Positions 1 to 12,644 of a stretch of 64,000 nucleotides of DNA are shown here, piece by piece. The position numbers and the translations under genes were made by a program. Within the stretch, counting starts at the first letter, position 1. Each line of letters begins with the position of its first letter. The DNA comes from Limnoperna fortunei (lineage: Eukaryota > Mollusca > Bivalvia > Mytilida > Modiolidae). Below the pieces are notes generated by a model. It was not told where the DNA came from, ran no database searches, and saw only the letters and a program-made list of their open reading frames with translations. The stretch lies in the NCBI GenBank assembly GCA_944474755.1, contig OX104111.1, forward strand, positions 94,034,805-94,098,804, read 5' to 3'.

Positions 1-1530
1 AAGAAACCTGTACACTAAAGAACCAACAAAACAAAGCAACCACAGTCTTTTAAAAAGAAATTATGGATAAAATGCTAAAATTCCTGCTTCCATTGTTAGT
101 ACCAATTTGGTAATTGTTTACAGAAACATCGGATCGCAATTTAATCACAACAAAACGATATTTAGCAAACATTTGAAATACAAAATCTTTAGTTGTTAGC
201 TCATCTAAAAATCACTCGGTCAGTAAACTTTTTTTTAATTGCCCAATATAGGACTGGTTTTCTTTAGATCTTTTGAAACTGTCTTCTTTTCGTCTCTGCG
301 TCAGGATTGCAACATGAATGCTAAAGCCCATTGTTGTTTCGAATATGTTACAATGAAAAAAAAATATTTCTCGTATAAAAGTATAGGTTCAAATGCTTGT
401 AACTTAATGTATGTGAGGTCCTTTACAACGTTTTCTCACTATATTTTCATGGAACAGAAAACGTGACCGCAATGTGCGATTTCGTTTGTGATTGGCTGAA
501 ACTTTTGTAATTTCCTGTGGAAATTTGAAATATTGTAATGACGAGCTGAAATTTACAAGTCAATTTGGTTTTTACTTTATACAACTATTTATGCAGATTT
601 CACAAAAAGATTACTCATTTAGTCATAATTATTCAACGTGCAAAATGTCCCTTCTTATTAAACCAAACGGTATAATGAGTTCTGACTTTTCAGGTTTGCA
701 GTTTAAGTCTTTACAGATAGGAATTAAAGTAAGGCTTTCAGTGACAAATCCAGATTTTTATTGCCTAAAATTTTACCAGTTCTCAAATTAGTTTTTTTCC
801 ATGTAAATCCAAAGTAAGATAAACAGTCACTCTGCAGTATTTAGTATACACCTATAAATTTATGCTATTTTGGCTTAAGAAATGGGCACGAAGGAAAATC
901 ATTTTAATAGGAGTTATTCGCCACTAAATTTGTTTACCCGCTTCAACTTTTAAGAATGAAGTGATAAAAATTTTTATTTTATAGACAGATGTGAGATAGT
1001 ACATCTCTAGAATTTCGAGGCTTTTAAATATATTTATGTGCAATTTTAAACGAAAACAATAAAATATAATACGAGAACATATAGGTAAGATGTACTTTAA
1101 TTGTAATACAAATTTTCCGACTTCCGAAACCTAGAAGATTGAATGAAAAAGATTTCATTACCAAAAAGCATATGCAACTGTATTTTGCAGCTAAACTAAA
1201 TTATAATTGAATTTCAGTGTTAAGATTGATTCCACTGCATCATTACACTTGATAAGAATTGAATTCATTTCCGTTTTTATACGATATTATCGCTACTTAA
1301 TTACAGTAATCTAAGCCGGTTGATGCTGATCATGACAAACATGGAAATGGAACATAAGTAATTAAAACGTCATTAAAAACAACCTTATAACAATTTTTTA
1401 TTAGCGGATAATGTAGCATATAATTTGAAACAAAAATTAATTCAATGCGAATCAATACATATTAAATTGATGTATGTTATGTAGGATTCTATGTAATCAA
1501 TAGATAGTGTGTCTATAACTGATTTTTAAG
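1..1530. other. AT-rich non-coding stretch
   Basis: I see no coding similarity, repeat structure or RNA gene here. The short open frames (for example 239-466 and 492-791) have no recognisable domain and look like chance frames in AT-rich DNA. Confidence 0.6.
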
Positions 1531-1730
1531 GGGCCTTGGATAGTAGTTACGTTAGATATCTTATTTGATCACAAGGTTGTGTGTTCGAGACTAACTGCGG
1601 TCAGGGTGTGCTAGACTCCAACCATATTTGACAAGGATTGCCAGTTTTTGAAGGTCGGAGGTTTTTACCTGTACTCGGCTTTCTCCTAAATAAAAACCAG
1701 ACGCCATGGTATTGCTAAAATTGTTTATTG
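1531..1730 (+). repeat. Decayed SINE copy with conserved core
   Basis: The stretch 1620-1710 aligns, after reverse complementing, with 41,925-41,995. Shared blocks are the 'caaggattg' block, the 'ccagtttttg' block, a run like 'ggctttctcc', and 'taaaaaccagacgccatg'. Upstream, 'gtgttcgagactaac' resembles a tRNA B box. This is the arrangement of a tRNA-headed SINE followed by a conserved core. Divergence is high, so the copy is old. The same core occurs again near 36.25 kb. Confidence 0.6.
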
Positions 1731-3519
1731 CACAAACTGGCATAAACCCTAATTAAATAAACAACTGATTTTGTCTTTGGAGTAGCTAATTTTGAACTTG
1801 AATCAGCTACTAAACGATGTATAATGTAGGATTAAACACTGGGTTTTAAGAAATTATCAATGTGAACACTCCGGCGACTAACTCACAAACTATATAAAGT
1901 CCGCAGTCACAGTGTTTACTCCTTATAATTCTCTGAAATAATCGTTGCGATTTTTAAAGCTGCGAAAACTGTTACCGAAATCCATCTAGAACTCAAAATG
2001 TACAAAGCCGGAAAGCGTAGGAATATACAAAACATAGTACCAAAGGAATCTCGGTTCTGTAGTATTTTATTGTATATTAATAGAAAAGACAACAAAATGA
2101 AGCCCTATTTGTTTATATTATATTTTATTTGAAATCTCAATAGATGTAATTAGAAATCATTGCGGTAAACAAAACATCGTCCCATCTCCCTTGCGATACG
2201 CTAGGAGGACGCCATCTTGTTTACATTAGATACCGAATGTAGTCCGCTCAGAGGCATTATCGATTTATAAATTATCTTGGATGACGTAATTTAAGTGTTT
2301 TTATTCAATGAAAGCAAGTAATATAAATAAATTACAGCATGAATAGAATTATAGCAATATATGTCTTGGATATATTTGTATATTGTTGAAATAATTTTTT
2401 AAATTAAGTTTTTTAAATGCTACAGCAAAAGTTTACAAAAATCCTTCACATATCATTTGCAACGTTAAATTAAACGAATGAAAATATTGACATTAAAAGT
2501 TTTGTGATAAAACGAATTTCTCCCATAAATTAATCATTCACTCTAACGGCATATGACAATTTAACCTTAGGTCCACGAATCGGATATTAAACCAAATCAT
2601 TACAATGGATAAAAAATTTAAAAAAATATATTTGTGGACTTCCATCAATAACGAACAGGTATTTTAGGCATGTTTAATAATGGTTAAGTACACCTCAGAC
2701 CTTTCTATCCATATTGTAGACTTATCCCAGGAGATACTATTTTCTCCCTTAACCACTCAACATTTGAACTATGTAAATCTATCAACTAGAACAATTGAAA
2801 GCTCTTCTAAAGATAGTTAAAAAAACTATTTTAAAAGATTACCAATTCAAAATTATTTTAATATTGGGACGTTAAAATTAAAATATAATATTAATAAATA
2901 TTATATGTTTGTCCTCATCTTTAAAAATAGTTCTTTTAAAGATTGATATCATTCAAATATCATCGTGCAGATGTGGCACTGAAATTGAGAATACGATAAT
3001 ATTCTCACTACTTTTTTTGAATGTACATTTCACAATGAAGCTAGGACTACATTACTGATTAATCTAGATTGGGTTGAAGAATTCTGCAATATAGACCTTA
3101 ACCTAAACATTAAGTAAAGCACTTTCGTAAGAACACTATGAAATTTTTTTCATCACGTGAATGATAATATTAAGAAAACAAATCGATTCCACATTGTCTA
3201 GTTTGTAAACACGACCCGGCAAGCAACACCCACACACACACGCACAAAGTTTGTTTATTTTGTTTTCAATTAAATTTAGTTCTGAATTTAAGCTATATAA
3301 TGTATTTTATTTAATGCCTAAATATTATTGTACCAAACTGTAATCGTAGAGAATTTCTTAAGTAGGTCTTGCTTGTGTCCATTTCATTTTGTTGTAAATT
3401 AATACAAATGAAATCTGTTTAAATTGTGTATTTAACAGTAACAGTGAATCTGAAAAAAGTAAAATTTACTGGTGTTAACTTTTCTACTCAATATGAGTAC
3501 AATATGTTTGGCATTGTAA
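1731..3519. other. AT-rich non-coding stretch
   Basis: No gene, RNA or clear repeat was seen. A slightly GC-richer island near 2180-2240 (around 'gccatcttgtttac') has no assignable identity. Confidence 0.5.
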
Positions 3520-3830
3520 GGTATCTTTGTTCTACTTAAACAAGTATGTACAACGAAGTTCTTAACTGTAATGTTACTTTGTTCTGCTCTTCTGAAATAC
3601 GCCTATTTGTTCTTAATTGTAAGATTGCTATCTTTATCACAACAAATGCAAGCAAGTTCTTTATTGTAAAATACTCATTGGATGTACAACATGTTCTGAA
3701 TTGTCAGGTAACTTTGGTCTGTTCATAAGATGTGCACGCAATTGTTTTAAATTGTAAGATGAACAGATAACATAGTAAAAACAAGTTCAAGTCTTAATTT
3801 GTAAGGCTAATTTGTTCTTAGAATCAGATA
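3520..3830. repeat. Diverged tandem repeat
   Basis: Variants of a phrase like 'gttcttaattgtaagattg' followed by 'tttgttct' recur at about 3560, 3610, 3655, 3695, 3750 and 3795. This suggests an old, degenerate minisatellite with units of roughly 45-90 bp. The open frame 3546-3728 simply reads through these units. Confidence 0.45.
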
Positions 3831-5150
3831 AGCACACAGTTATTAATGTCTTATGAGAGATTGTGATTGTTTCAGCCATGCAGTGTATCTAAAACAGGAA
3901 CTTAAAGTAAAGAATAGACCTTACATAGCTTAGTTCTTTCGTACATAGACATAGGTATTTGGTCTTCACAAATGGAACACAAAAAACTTTTTGCATATTT
4001 TAGTTAAATATTTATCTGTGAAGATTGATGCCAGTTTGTTCTCTTATAAATTCTAGTAAATATCAATGACCTGATTATTTTTAACTATTCTTCTACGACT
4101 GTATCGACTATTTCTTTTCGTGTCATTTTTTTCCATAACGAAATTATAGTTAGAAGGAATGCCAGTAAATTATTATAGTAAATGGTAGAAGAAAATACAA
4201 TTGTGTAAATCGGTATATGCGAAAAAATGATAAAAGATTATATATTTAACATTACACAGTTTTTCTCCAGTTCTTTTGTGCTCAAAATAGGGAAATCAAC
4301 GTAATGCTAGATGACATTTACAATCATAGACTTAGACGAATCCGTATTGTATTCGTTCAATAACTACTTTCAACTCCTAACAAGCAAAAACAATTAACTG
4401 AAAATCGCTAAAGTGTTCATCAAATAGTAGTCAAGACAATCTACTTATTGGCATTGGTAGGAATATGCTATTGAAAGTACAATTAGGTATAAACCAGACA
4501 AACTAAAGTACGTTATTTACAACGTTTGTTTATTTCAAAAGATATATGTGAACAAAATTTAACTTTTATCGAAAAATAAAATGGCAATTGGTAGTTAATG
4601 TTTATTCAAATTCTATAAATAATACCATAATGTCAATACATAAAACAGTGTAATCTGAATAATTTTATGGCCCGATCAGATAAAAAAGAGAGTTCGTCTA
4701 ATTTTATATTAATCTTGCACAGTTTTAGTCGTAAAGTTAAAAATTTCATTATATTGTATATTTAAATCGCTGATCAATTGAAAAGAATTAAAAAGAATAC
4801 ATTAAAATAATAAAGTGATGATTTATAAACCCAAAAGTAAAGCTAGGCAAAACGTATTTTTTTCCTAAGAAGTATTAAACTTCCACACCAGAGGAGACCT
4901 ATACAACAGAACAACACTTTTTGCCTGATAAAAGTGCAAACTAAATGAATGTTGCTTCTTTAGATCAAGGTTAATTTCGTATTTTATGCCATCTTTTAAA
5001 GGGAACAACACTGCATGACCAAACTGCTAAGTAAATGACTGTTGTTTCGGCAAGATAATATATGCAGTTTGAAAATTAGGGTAATAGAGAATATAAGTAA
5101 GTGTAAATCATTATTAAATTCTTGGATTAAGGTCCTTCGTCAATCATATT
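3831..5150. other. AT-rich non-coding stretch
   Basis: Nothing recognisable was seen. Confidence 0.5.
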
Positions 5151-5155
5151 TGCAC

Positions 5156-5257
5156 ATACTGTGGTTTCATTTATTTTCGTTGGTATCAATTTTCGTGGTT
5201 GGAGAAAAAAGAGATTTCGTGGAATTCTTAAATTCGTGGTTCGCGGAATAAAAAAAA
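5156..5257 (+). repeat. 'ctgtggtttcat...tttcgtgg' repeat, left copy
   Basis: The segment starts 'tactgtggtttcatttattt' and is rich in 'ttttcgtgg' and 'aattcgtgg' phrases. The same sequence occurs inverted at 6253-6352. A 'ta' abuts the outer edge of both copies, as expected for a Tc1/mariner-type target. Either the two copies are the long terminal inverted repeats of one ~1.2-kb non-autonomous element, or they are two independent copies of an abundant bivalve repeat. Confidence 0.55.
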
Positions 5258-6252
5258 ATCAAAAATGAAAAATGAGGTAATTGCTTATAAATTTTCGGTA
5301 TTCATGCAGGGTTGGTCTGTACGTTTTCTAATACGTCATTTTCAAGATATAATCGCTCTAGGGAGGTGACAATTGTATTGCTGATCAAGGGATTTCATAG
5401 AAATTTACGGTACTTTTATTAGAAAGCGGCGACATTAAAACGAAATGGAACGGCTTCTGAAAGACGATGCAAAACGAAACCTGTTTTGTTGTGGCGTGAT
5501 GCAAATCCCGCACTAAACATAAATTTATTAAAGGGGTTGCGTTTTATGCCGTTTTATGTCGTTTATAAACACAATTTTAAAAGACGGTGCGTTGAGTAAA
5601 GTGTCCTAAATAAAATCACGCGATACCATATATCACGTGATCGTGTACATCTAGCTAGCTATCATGAAAAAGGCTTTGTTTTCAAAGCAACATGAAGTAA
5701 TAAAGATTAAACAGATTTTGTTTGTAGCCGTATACATGATTAACATAATTAATAAACATGCCATTTTATTAAAACCAATCTAAGTAAACAGTTCATTGTA
5801 AATCCGTCGTACATACCCTGGGGCAAAGATTAGGTTTGTTTGTTTTACAATAAACTTGAAGATATAATTAGTGGTGTTTAGGATTGAATCCAGTATAAAA
5901 GTTGTTAAAGATAGATTGCTTTATTAATCGTTATTTCAATTAAGAAAGTTAATTGAACATTTGTGTATACATCAACACTTTACAACCAAAAGGCACAACA
6001 GGAAGTACGTTTATTACTGACGGGATTACGCAATTAAAGATACCAACGATGTTTTTATCAATTTTATTTCTATTTAGTGTCATAAACACTAAAGGCCTCT
6101 TATTAAAGTTGTTAATAATGCAGAATTGTCATATCTATTCAAAACATATCTATATAACGATGCATCTTGAACATCATTAAACATTATCCATGTCACCAAT
6201 TTGTCCCATAGCAGTCTCTTATGTCGGCTTACCATCATTATAAATTTCTTGA
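5258..6252. other. Interior between the inverted copies
   Basis: AT-rich and without a recognisable protein. The overlapping open frames 5953-6180 (+) and 6089-6427 (-) show no domain, and the second reads across the inverted repeat. Confidence 0.4.
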
Positions 6253-6352
6253 GATCATTATTCGTTGAATTCGTATTTTCGTGGTTTTTCCCCACCCACG
6301 AAAACGACGAAAATTGGTACCCCACGAATAAAAATGAAACCACAGTATTAGA
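6253..6352 (-). repeat. 'ctgtggtttcat...tttcgtgg' repeat, right copy
   Basis: The reverse complement reads 'tactgtggtttcatttttat', then 'accaattttcgtcg' and 'aaaaaccacgaaaatacg'. It matches 5156-5257 over about 100 bp. See the left copy for interpretation. Confidence 0.55.
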
Positions 6353-6454
6353 AACTGCATTTATAAAAACAATGTCAAACATAAAAAGCATGGTCATTTC
6401 ATTTTTCGCCAAATATACATGTAACAAAATGTCTCAATAATGTTACCTATACTA

Positions 6455-7035
6455 AATGTTACACCCCGCTGCGCTAGGTGTTTTGCTTGCATTTTTTTAT
6501 TATTCAATATTGTACTTTTGTAGTGTTAAAATACAATTTAAAACATTTCTACACGATAACATGTCCATATTTTATATATGCCTTTGTTGTTGACAAGTTC
6601 CAAATCGTCCTTGATATTTGCTACGGGAATTTTACATAGGAAGTCAGCCATTTGAGTTTCTACAGGGACCTCGCATTGTTTTCAAAAAGATCGTCTGCTT
6701 TCGTAACGTTCAGTGGTATTCGGACAAACCGTGAGGATTTTCCCGCCTTAACTGCAGACGATATTACCCGAAGGATTTCGAAGAGACGACAATGAACTCT
6801 TCCAAACATACACTTCCGTTGTAATTTAGGTCAAACTTTACTATAGAAAATTGTTCTATCACATTAAAAAATACGCCGCATTTAAAAACGCTAAATAACT
6901 GTGGAAAATAAAGTGATGAATTCAATTGACACATTTTGTGATCTACAAAATGAGCGTAAGCTGGACCATACGCGGTAAGTAGTTTTCATTTGTCACGCAA
7001 AAACAATAACAAAAATACGTCAACATTTAGTATAC
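6455..7035 (+). repeat. Long dispersed repeat A, copy 1
   Basis: About 580 bp aligns collinearly and in the same orientation with 42,620-43,135. Shared blocks include 'caaatcgtccttga', 'tttgctacg', 'gaattttacata', 'aagtcagcc', 'cgtctgctttcg', 'ggtattcg', 'attacccg', 'aaaaacgct' and 'tttgtcacgcaaaaa'. Neither copy has an intact reading frame, but a short peptide reading around 6,700-6,790 is better conserved than its flanks (see findings). Family not recognised. Confidence 0.7.
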
Positions 7036-8435
7036 TGATTTTATTTAAAAACTCTGATTTTCATACTTAACTTCAGACCAAGCTCTTGAAATGTATTGTA
7101 ATCAAAATTGCATGTTTACAAAATGTCCAATAAAAGTACAGTGGAAAAAACACATTTGTTTCATTAAATATGTCAACTCGACAACCTTTAAATTCGAACT
7201 TGAAATCTTCTAAATCATTAGTTTAAAGGGCCGATGAGATAATTGATACGAAAATCTTGTAAGCTAAAACGGATTTTAGACATTAAACTTCGTCTTTTAT
7301 GCATTTGATAGCAAGTCGGCAATTAAAATAAAAAAATATTTTACAACACTATAGATCATAAACGGGAGATTTAATCATTTGTTTTTGTTAATGTATATGA
7401 ACTAGCAAAAACAACTGTTACTTTGTATTAAATATTAGATTTTTTACGTAACTGTGTAATTTGATAACCGTTAAAGGACAAGGCACGTCTGTTATTATTA
7501 TTGATTATTGTTAGCTCATTGAATAAAATATGTACCATAATAGAATAACGAAATGCCGAACACCAAGGAAGCTGTCAAAAAGACACTCCACAAAGTCCAA
7601 AAACGGGCAAACTTGAGAACCAACAACCAAAACGCCAACGTCTGGTGACTTTCTTTCGATTGCTTTATCGTGGGCTTTTACACTGTTTCCATATTCGTAT
7701 TCTGTATTTTGACTAAAAAGTTGAAAGGCATACGTAATGGCTATATATATATATATTATATGTTAATATCTGCTGTCCTCAATTAAACACACCGCTTTAG
7801 ATGAAATAAAGGCTATTTTCTGTTAGTAATTTGAAGTGCTGTCTTTTAAGTTGAAATGCCAGTAGTGTTGATATTAAAACCAAAGATATGTCCTTTGGAG
7901 TTGATCTTAATATAAAATGATAATATTTCCTCGTGTCTATTTCCGATAACTTATTGGTGTATAATTCCAGGATCCGCCATTAGGTTCATTATTCATATTT
8001 GATGTTTTCTTTGTAGTTCAGGTCCTTGGATAATGTCCTGCAGCTGCAATAGGTTTTGTTTTATATCTCATATTTTATATCTAGCATAATTGATCAATAA
8101 GATACAGAAACTACAAATGATTGTCAAAGAATAATTTACACAGTATATTTCCTGTGATTTAATTTTATCGATGTTATAGAGTTCTTTACAAAATCAAGAG
8201 ATTACAGTACAAAATCATTAGCTAAGAATTTCTGCGTTTAACGATCCAACTTCCATAATTTGTATTTACCCCTATTAGAACATTCATTCCTTTGTTCTTC
8301 TTAGACCCTTCCTCAACATTTTGTTCAACAGAGACAATGACATATGTATGTGATAAATATAGAGAAACATACAGTGATATTGTTTTATCAAAATATCTGG
8401 AACCATACGGTTGCAGGATTCCCTGCACTTGAAAC
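7036..8435. other. Non-coding stretch with a small GC-richer patch
   Basis: This contains a (TA)n run at about 7743-7765. It also contains a GC-richer patch at 7,550-7,680 with a 31-codon frame (ATG 7553, TGA 7646-7648) rich in Lys, Arg and Asn. I do not recognise that peptide, and no splice sites or neighbours support it as a gene. The rest shows nothing. Confidence 0.4.
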
Positions 8436-8439
8436 AGAG

Positions 8440-8515
8440 CTGCCCAGGTCACGAATAGATGAAGGGGCTTGTGAGGTCATAACATAATACGGGAAGCTTG
8501 ACCGTAGTGGGTAAT
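8440..8515 (-). repeat. Repeat family R1, end fragment
   Basis: The reverse complement reads 'ggtcaagcttcccgtattat', then 'gacctcacaagcccc', then 'gggcagctct'. This matches the right-hand part of the R1 repeats at 26.2, 55.6 and 58.2 kb ('ggtcaggctt..cgtattat' followed by 'ctgggcagctct'). Confidence 0.5.
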
Positions 8516-8524
8516 ATGTTTGTA

Positions 8525-8810
8525 AAACACAAACGACAAAGTATATAGAGAAAAAGAAACAAAAATTAAAAACAAAAACAATAACCAAATAAATACCATA
8601 GGTACACTAATGTTATTCGTTACACATTGTTAGGAATTAGACTCCAGTAGAACTACTAATAGAAGACATTAATTGAGGCACAACAAAATCCTTTTTTTAA
8701 AGCTCAATAGTCAGCAGCAGTGTTAGGCATAGAAAAATGGAATACAGATCGCAAGATCAAGCACTGTGCATAAGTTTTGAAATGTTAACACCGTACATGT
8801 CTGTCGTAAG
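8525..8810 (-). pseudogene. Penelope-like retroelement fragment (C-terminal RT end and tail)
   Basis: Positions 8700-8800 align with 20,190-20,285 in the larger retroelement at 19.8-21.0 kb. Shared blocks are 'cagcagtg', 'aatac.gatcgca.gatc', 'cataagttttgaaatgt' and 'acaccgtac'. Read on the minus strand this is the 'YISQLIR'-type region near the RT C-terminus, now full of stops. The tail toward 8530 resembles the 3' region of the same family. It is a dead 5'-truncated copy. Confidence 0.55.
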
Positions 8811-11185
8811 TGTAGCTTTTACTTGTAGTTGTCCAAGTGTATATCATAGTTCGTCGTCCAACATCGGTGTATTTGTGGTGTTTGTATCCAAATTTATCAA
8901 AGTGATGTAATGTTTAAATATCACGTTTTTGATTTGATGCTGTTATTATATATTACTAAATCAAACGTTGTATATAATTCTCAATATTTTTGTTTGAAAG
9001 TTACAGATATCTGCTTTCATCCTTGGAACTGTTTGTTAACCGCTTCATGGGAAAGCAGTTAAATCTAAACTTTCACTGAAAAAATTTTGAAGGCAGATAT
9101 TTGCGAACAAATTATGATCTAAAAAACGGACAACATACATTCTTGTAAGCGCTCTAAAATCCACTTCATACCTTGGCCATCACCTGGACACTGACGATGA
9201 GTATTGAACAGTCAACTTTACAAAAACAACGTGTCCTCAACACTCATGTTATAAACTTCGAAATGCAATATTGTTATGGAATGTCAGGCTCGCAGATGAC
9301 GCAGGATTTGTTTCCACAGGCGTAATCTGTTTTTGTTATGTTTGTATCGCTAACGAATTTTCAAACGACTGATAATGAACACTTTAGGTGCAATACATAG
9401 AGCAGAAAAATACAGTGTTTGTTTTTTTTGTATTTCTGGTTTTGTTTTTACTCTTTGACTCTCATCTGATTGTCGAAACTAATTTATTAAAGCGTTGTCC
9501 AGTCAGCTTACGGCTTATAAAAACTAATAATTGAAAAGGCTGCTCTTAGTATAGTGGTAAACTTCAATATGAAACATAAACTGAAACATGTTGTACACGA
9601 ATACCTCAATAACATATTGTAAAAACCACTTATCCATATTTGCCATTTATAACCTTGTGGACGCTGACAAGATGTCGATAAACAAATTGCATTTCTTCAA
9701 AGCTTTAAACAGAAACAAAACGTTCCAACTAGGCAGATGCAGTATTGTCTGACGTTTGACAAAGACAGTCTGTTGAAAATATCAGTAAACAAAGAAACAT
9801 TGACCTTAAGGAATACATGTTGTCATCATTGGAATTCTAATTAAGGTAGAGACGAAGTTGATTGAATAAGTTCATCTATTTGTTAGCATTTTCTGTACTC
9901 ACCCCAGACATTTGTGCTTACAACCTATAAGCAGATTACGTCTTGTTATTTGATTAATCATTTCCATATGGTTTTTATTGGTACAATTGTCTTCTGACAA
10001 ACTGTCAATAGGGTCAAGATATATTGTGAGTAAGATAAAGCTTATTACAGAAATTTCTTTAAATCTCCACTTAATGTAGAATGTAATAAGTAAGGCATTT
10101 ATTGTATTGAGGCTAGTTTCATATCGAGAGCGACCGTTGGTTTCATCCCTATTGATCCAATCTTAAACGACAAAATTTGTACTTTTCTCTCATTTTAGGA
10201 AAGTTAGAGAGACCTTAATTCTAGTAGTCGGAGTAATGTGTTCTAGTTACGTTGATATCTAAAACTACTGCATTGTATTGTAAGGTAATAAAATGTACTT
10301 TGCCAAAGTGTAACAACTAAACTGGTGATACAATTGTTCTGCAGGATTCACAACATATAAGCTACGGACAGTTCAGTTATAAACGCGTAAATAGAGTTGA
10401 AAGAGGGAACATCATATCGTTATAAGGAATATTGAACCATCCGCAAACACAAATATCAATAAAGTCTGTTAATTCCGAAAACAATTTTACTGGATCGCAC
10501 AAACAAAACTAAAGCAGTTATGATATTCTTTAGCGTGCAAACATTAGCAGTTCTTCGCCGCTAAAGCCTATAATTCCCAATATGTTATTTCATTTTTAGC
10601 ACGTCAAATTCAAGCGTCTACCAAACTTCACCAAATGTATCGCCCTCTATATGCTTATAGTATTATTTTTTCACAAAATTTAAATTTATATGAATGAAAA
10701 GATAAATCAAATCTATGTCTTAATCATTTATTTTTTGTAATGTTACATGTATTATACACTTAGCGCAAGTGGTGTTTCTAATGATATTACCATAACAAAA
10801 GTCTTTTGAATGTTATTAATTTAACTGAAATAATATATTATTCAAATTAAATTGAATTAGACAACATACCGGAACTACGTTTTACAAGGTTCAAGGACAC
10901 GTAGCTGCAATAAATCAAACAAAACGTTGAATAAACACAACATATTCACACATTTATACATTAAACATTTCCTCAATATTTGTTTTTTAAGACTCAATTA
11001 CAACTGAACATTTACTTTTACATAAGCATTTATATACAATAAGGACCAAATACAACCAAAGTAAAACATAATTTTTCATATTGACTAACATATATTAATG
11101 TGTGTCATCTTTAAGATAATTCCGACTTTGCAACTGTTAAAGTATTATAATGATAATAAGCTTAATGTGGAAAATTACCAAGGAC
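8811..11185. other. AT-rich non-coding stretch
   Basis: No gene, RNA or convincing repeat was identified. Confidence 0.5.
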
Positions 11186-11863
11186 AGTGTCAACGAAAGA
11201 ATGCTAAGATACTTCTAAGGATAATACTTAAGATGGTCATATTGGGACCTAAGTGAAAATGAGATATTTTCTTTGTATTTCAAATGACTTAAAACATATC
11301 TTCAACAGAAGAAAACATGCCAATATATTTTACACCAAAGAATCAAAATTGTTTTGAATAAGGCTGTTTTATTTTTTGTTAGGTTTAATGCTGCGATAGA
11401 TGTTTCCCAAATAAGTTAATAAAGTATACGTAGTTGGACCAAATCTAGAGCAACAGAAGATAATTCTATTATAGTGTTATCAAAACAAATAGGAATATTT
11501 AAGGATTATTAAATTAAATATAATAAAACATTTTAGCGTTTGATACTTTTTCGTGACGAAATCCATATAAATGTAATTTGTATTAAAAAAAATTACAGCA
11601 CAAAAAGTTTCAAAAATTCATAAATTTATCTGTTAGAGATAAACAGAATACTATAAACCGGTGACCTATATATAAAGAACCTTTGTTCTATAAGGCCTAC
11701 TAGATATCTACATTTGTACACATTATCGTTAGTTAAACCACGCGTAAAAAATCCTAATTGTTAGGAATATCTTAAGACCATCTTAGGACACACTTTTAGC
11801 CATCCTAATTTTAGGTTGAAAATTAGGAGATCTCCAACTTAAGACGCGTTCGTTGACACGACG
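11186..11863. mobile_element. Possible non-autonomous DNA transposon
   Basis: The left edge reads 'cagtgtcaacgaaagaatgc' near 11,186. The inverted counterpart 'gcgttcgttgacac' ends near 11,862, so both ends read 'gtgtcaacgaa' inward. The interior has many 'cttaaga', 'ctaagat' and 'taggac' motifs in both orientations, and no open frame. I could not define a target duplication, so the boundaries are tentative. Confidence 0.35.
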
Positions 11864-12642
11864 TAAGACTACGATGTGTCCTAAAATCATCCCAAGACAT
11901 ATCTAAGTCCTTCGATAGCTTCGTTGGGATAAATGTTTTTATAACAAGTAATAGTGAAAAGTAAACTGATTTGCAACTCTTAGTAAACCGTTTTGATTGA
12001 TTTATTCAGGCACTGCTTTTACTGTCTTAAAGTTGTCATTAGAACTTTATCAATGAATCTCCCCTCAATAGAGGTTGATCATGATATTATTCTTCACATG
12101 AATAAAGGCACTACGACAAAGTAGATAATAAATAAAACAATCACTAATCAAATTAAATATAAGCTTATGTAATGTTGAGGTTTCTAACTAAAACTATATT
12201 TTCTTTATATCGGATTTTAAAACACGATAAAATTTGGATTTAAACTGTACAGAAGCGATTTCTCTCCTCTGAATTAAAATTGTTTCAAAGTTTGATTGCA
12301 AACGGTACAACACATGTTTACATCTTATGAAACATTATTTGCTAAATTTCCCTAAATATTTCCTTTAAGTGTTAATAAGTCAGCCAGTAAATCTTTGGTA
12401 GTTTTTCATAGTTTGCCATTTAAGGTAACGTTGTTTTCTGGAAGTTTTACGTTGCCAAGGCATACATAATACTTGTTTTTCTATGAACTCTAAACCTTTA
12501 TTTTGTTGACATTTCAGCGTAGAAAATTTCTATCTGTTGATAAAGGGTCACATTCTTTGTAGCGCCGTTTTATCGAATGATCAATGCAAAATTTTCTGTA
12601 AAGATAAAATTGCATATAAATTCAGTAAAGTTTATTCCTAAA
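11864..12642. other. AT-rich non-coding stretch
   Basis: Nothing recognisable was seen. Confidence 0.5.
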
Positions 12643-12644
12643 TA

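Noticed and set aside
7553..7648. 31-codon Lys/Arg/Asn-rich frame in a GC-richer patch
   Set aside because: Not recognised, with no splice sites or homologue in the window. Too short to call a gene.
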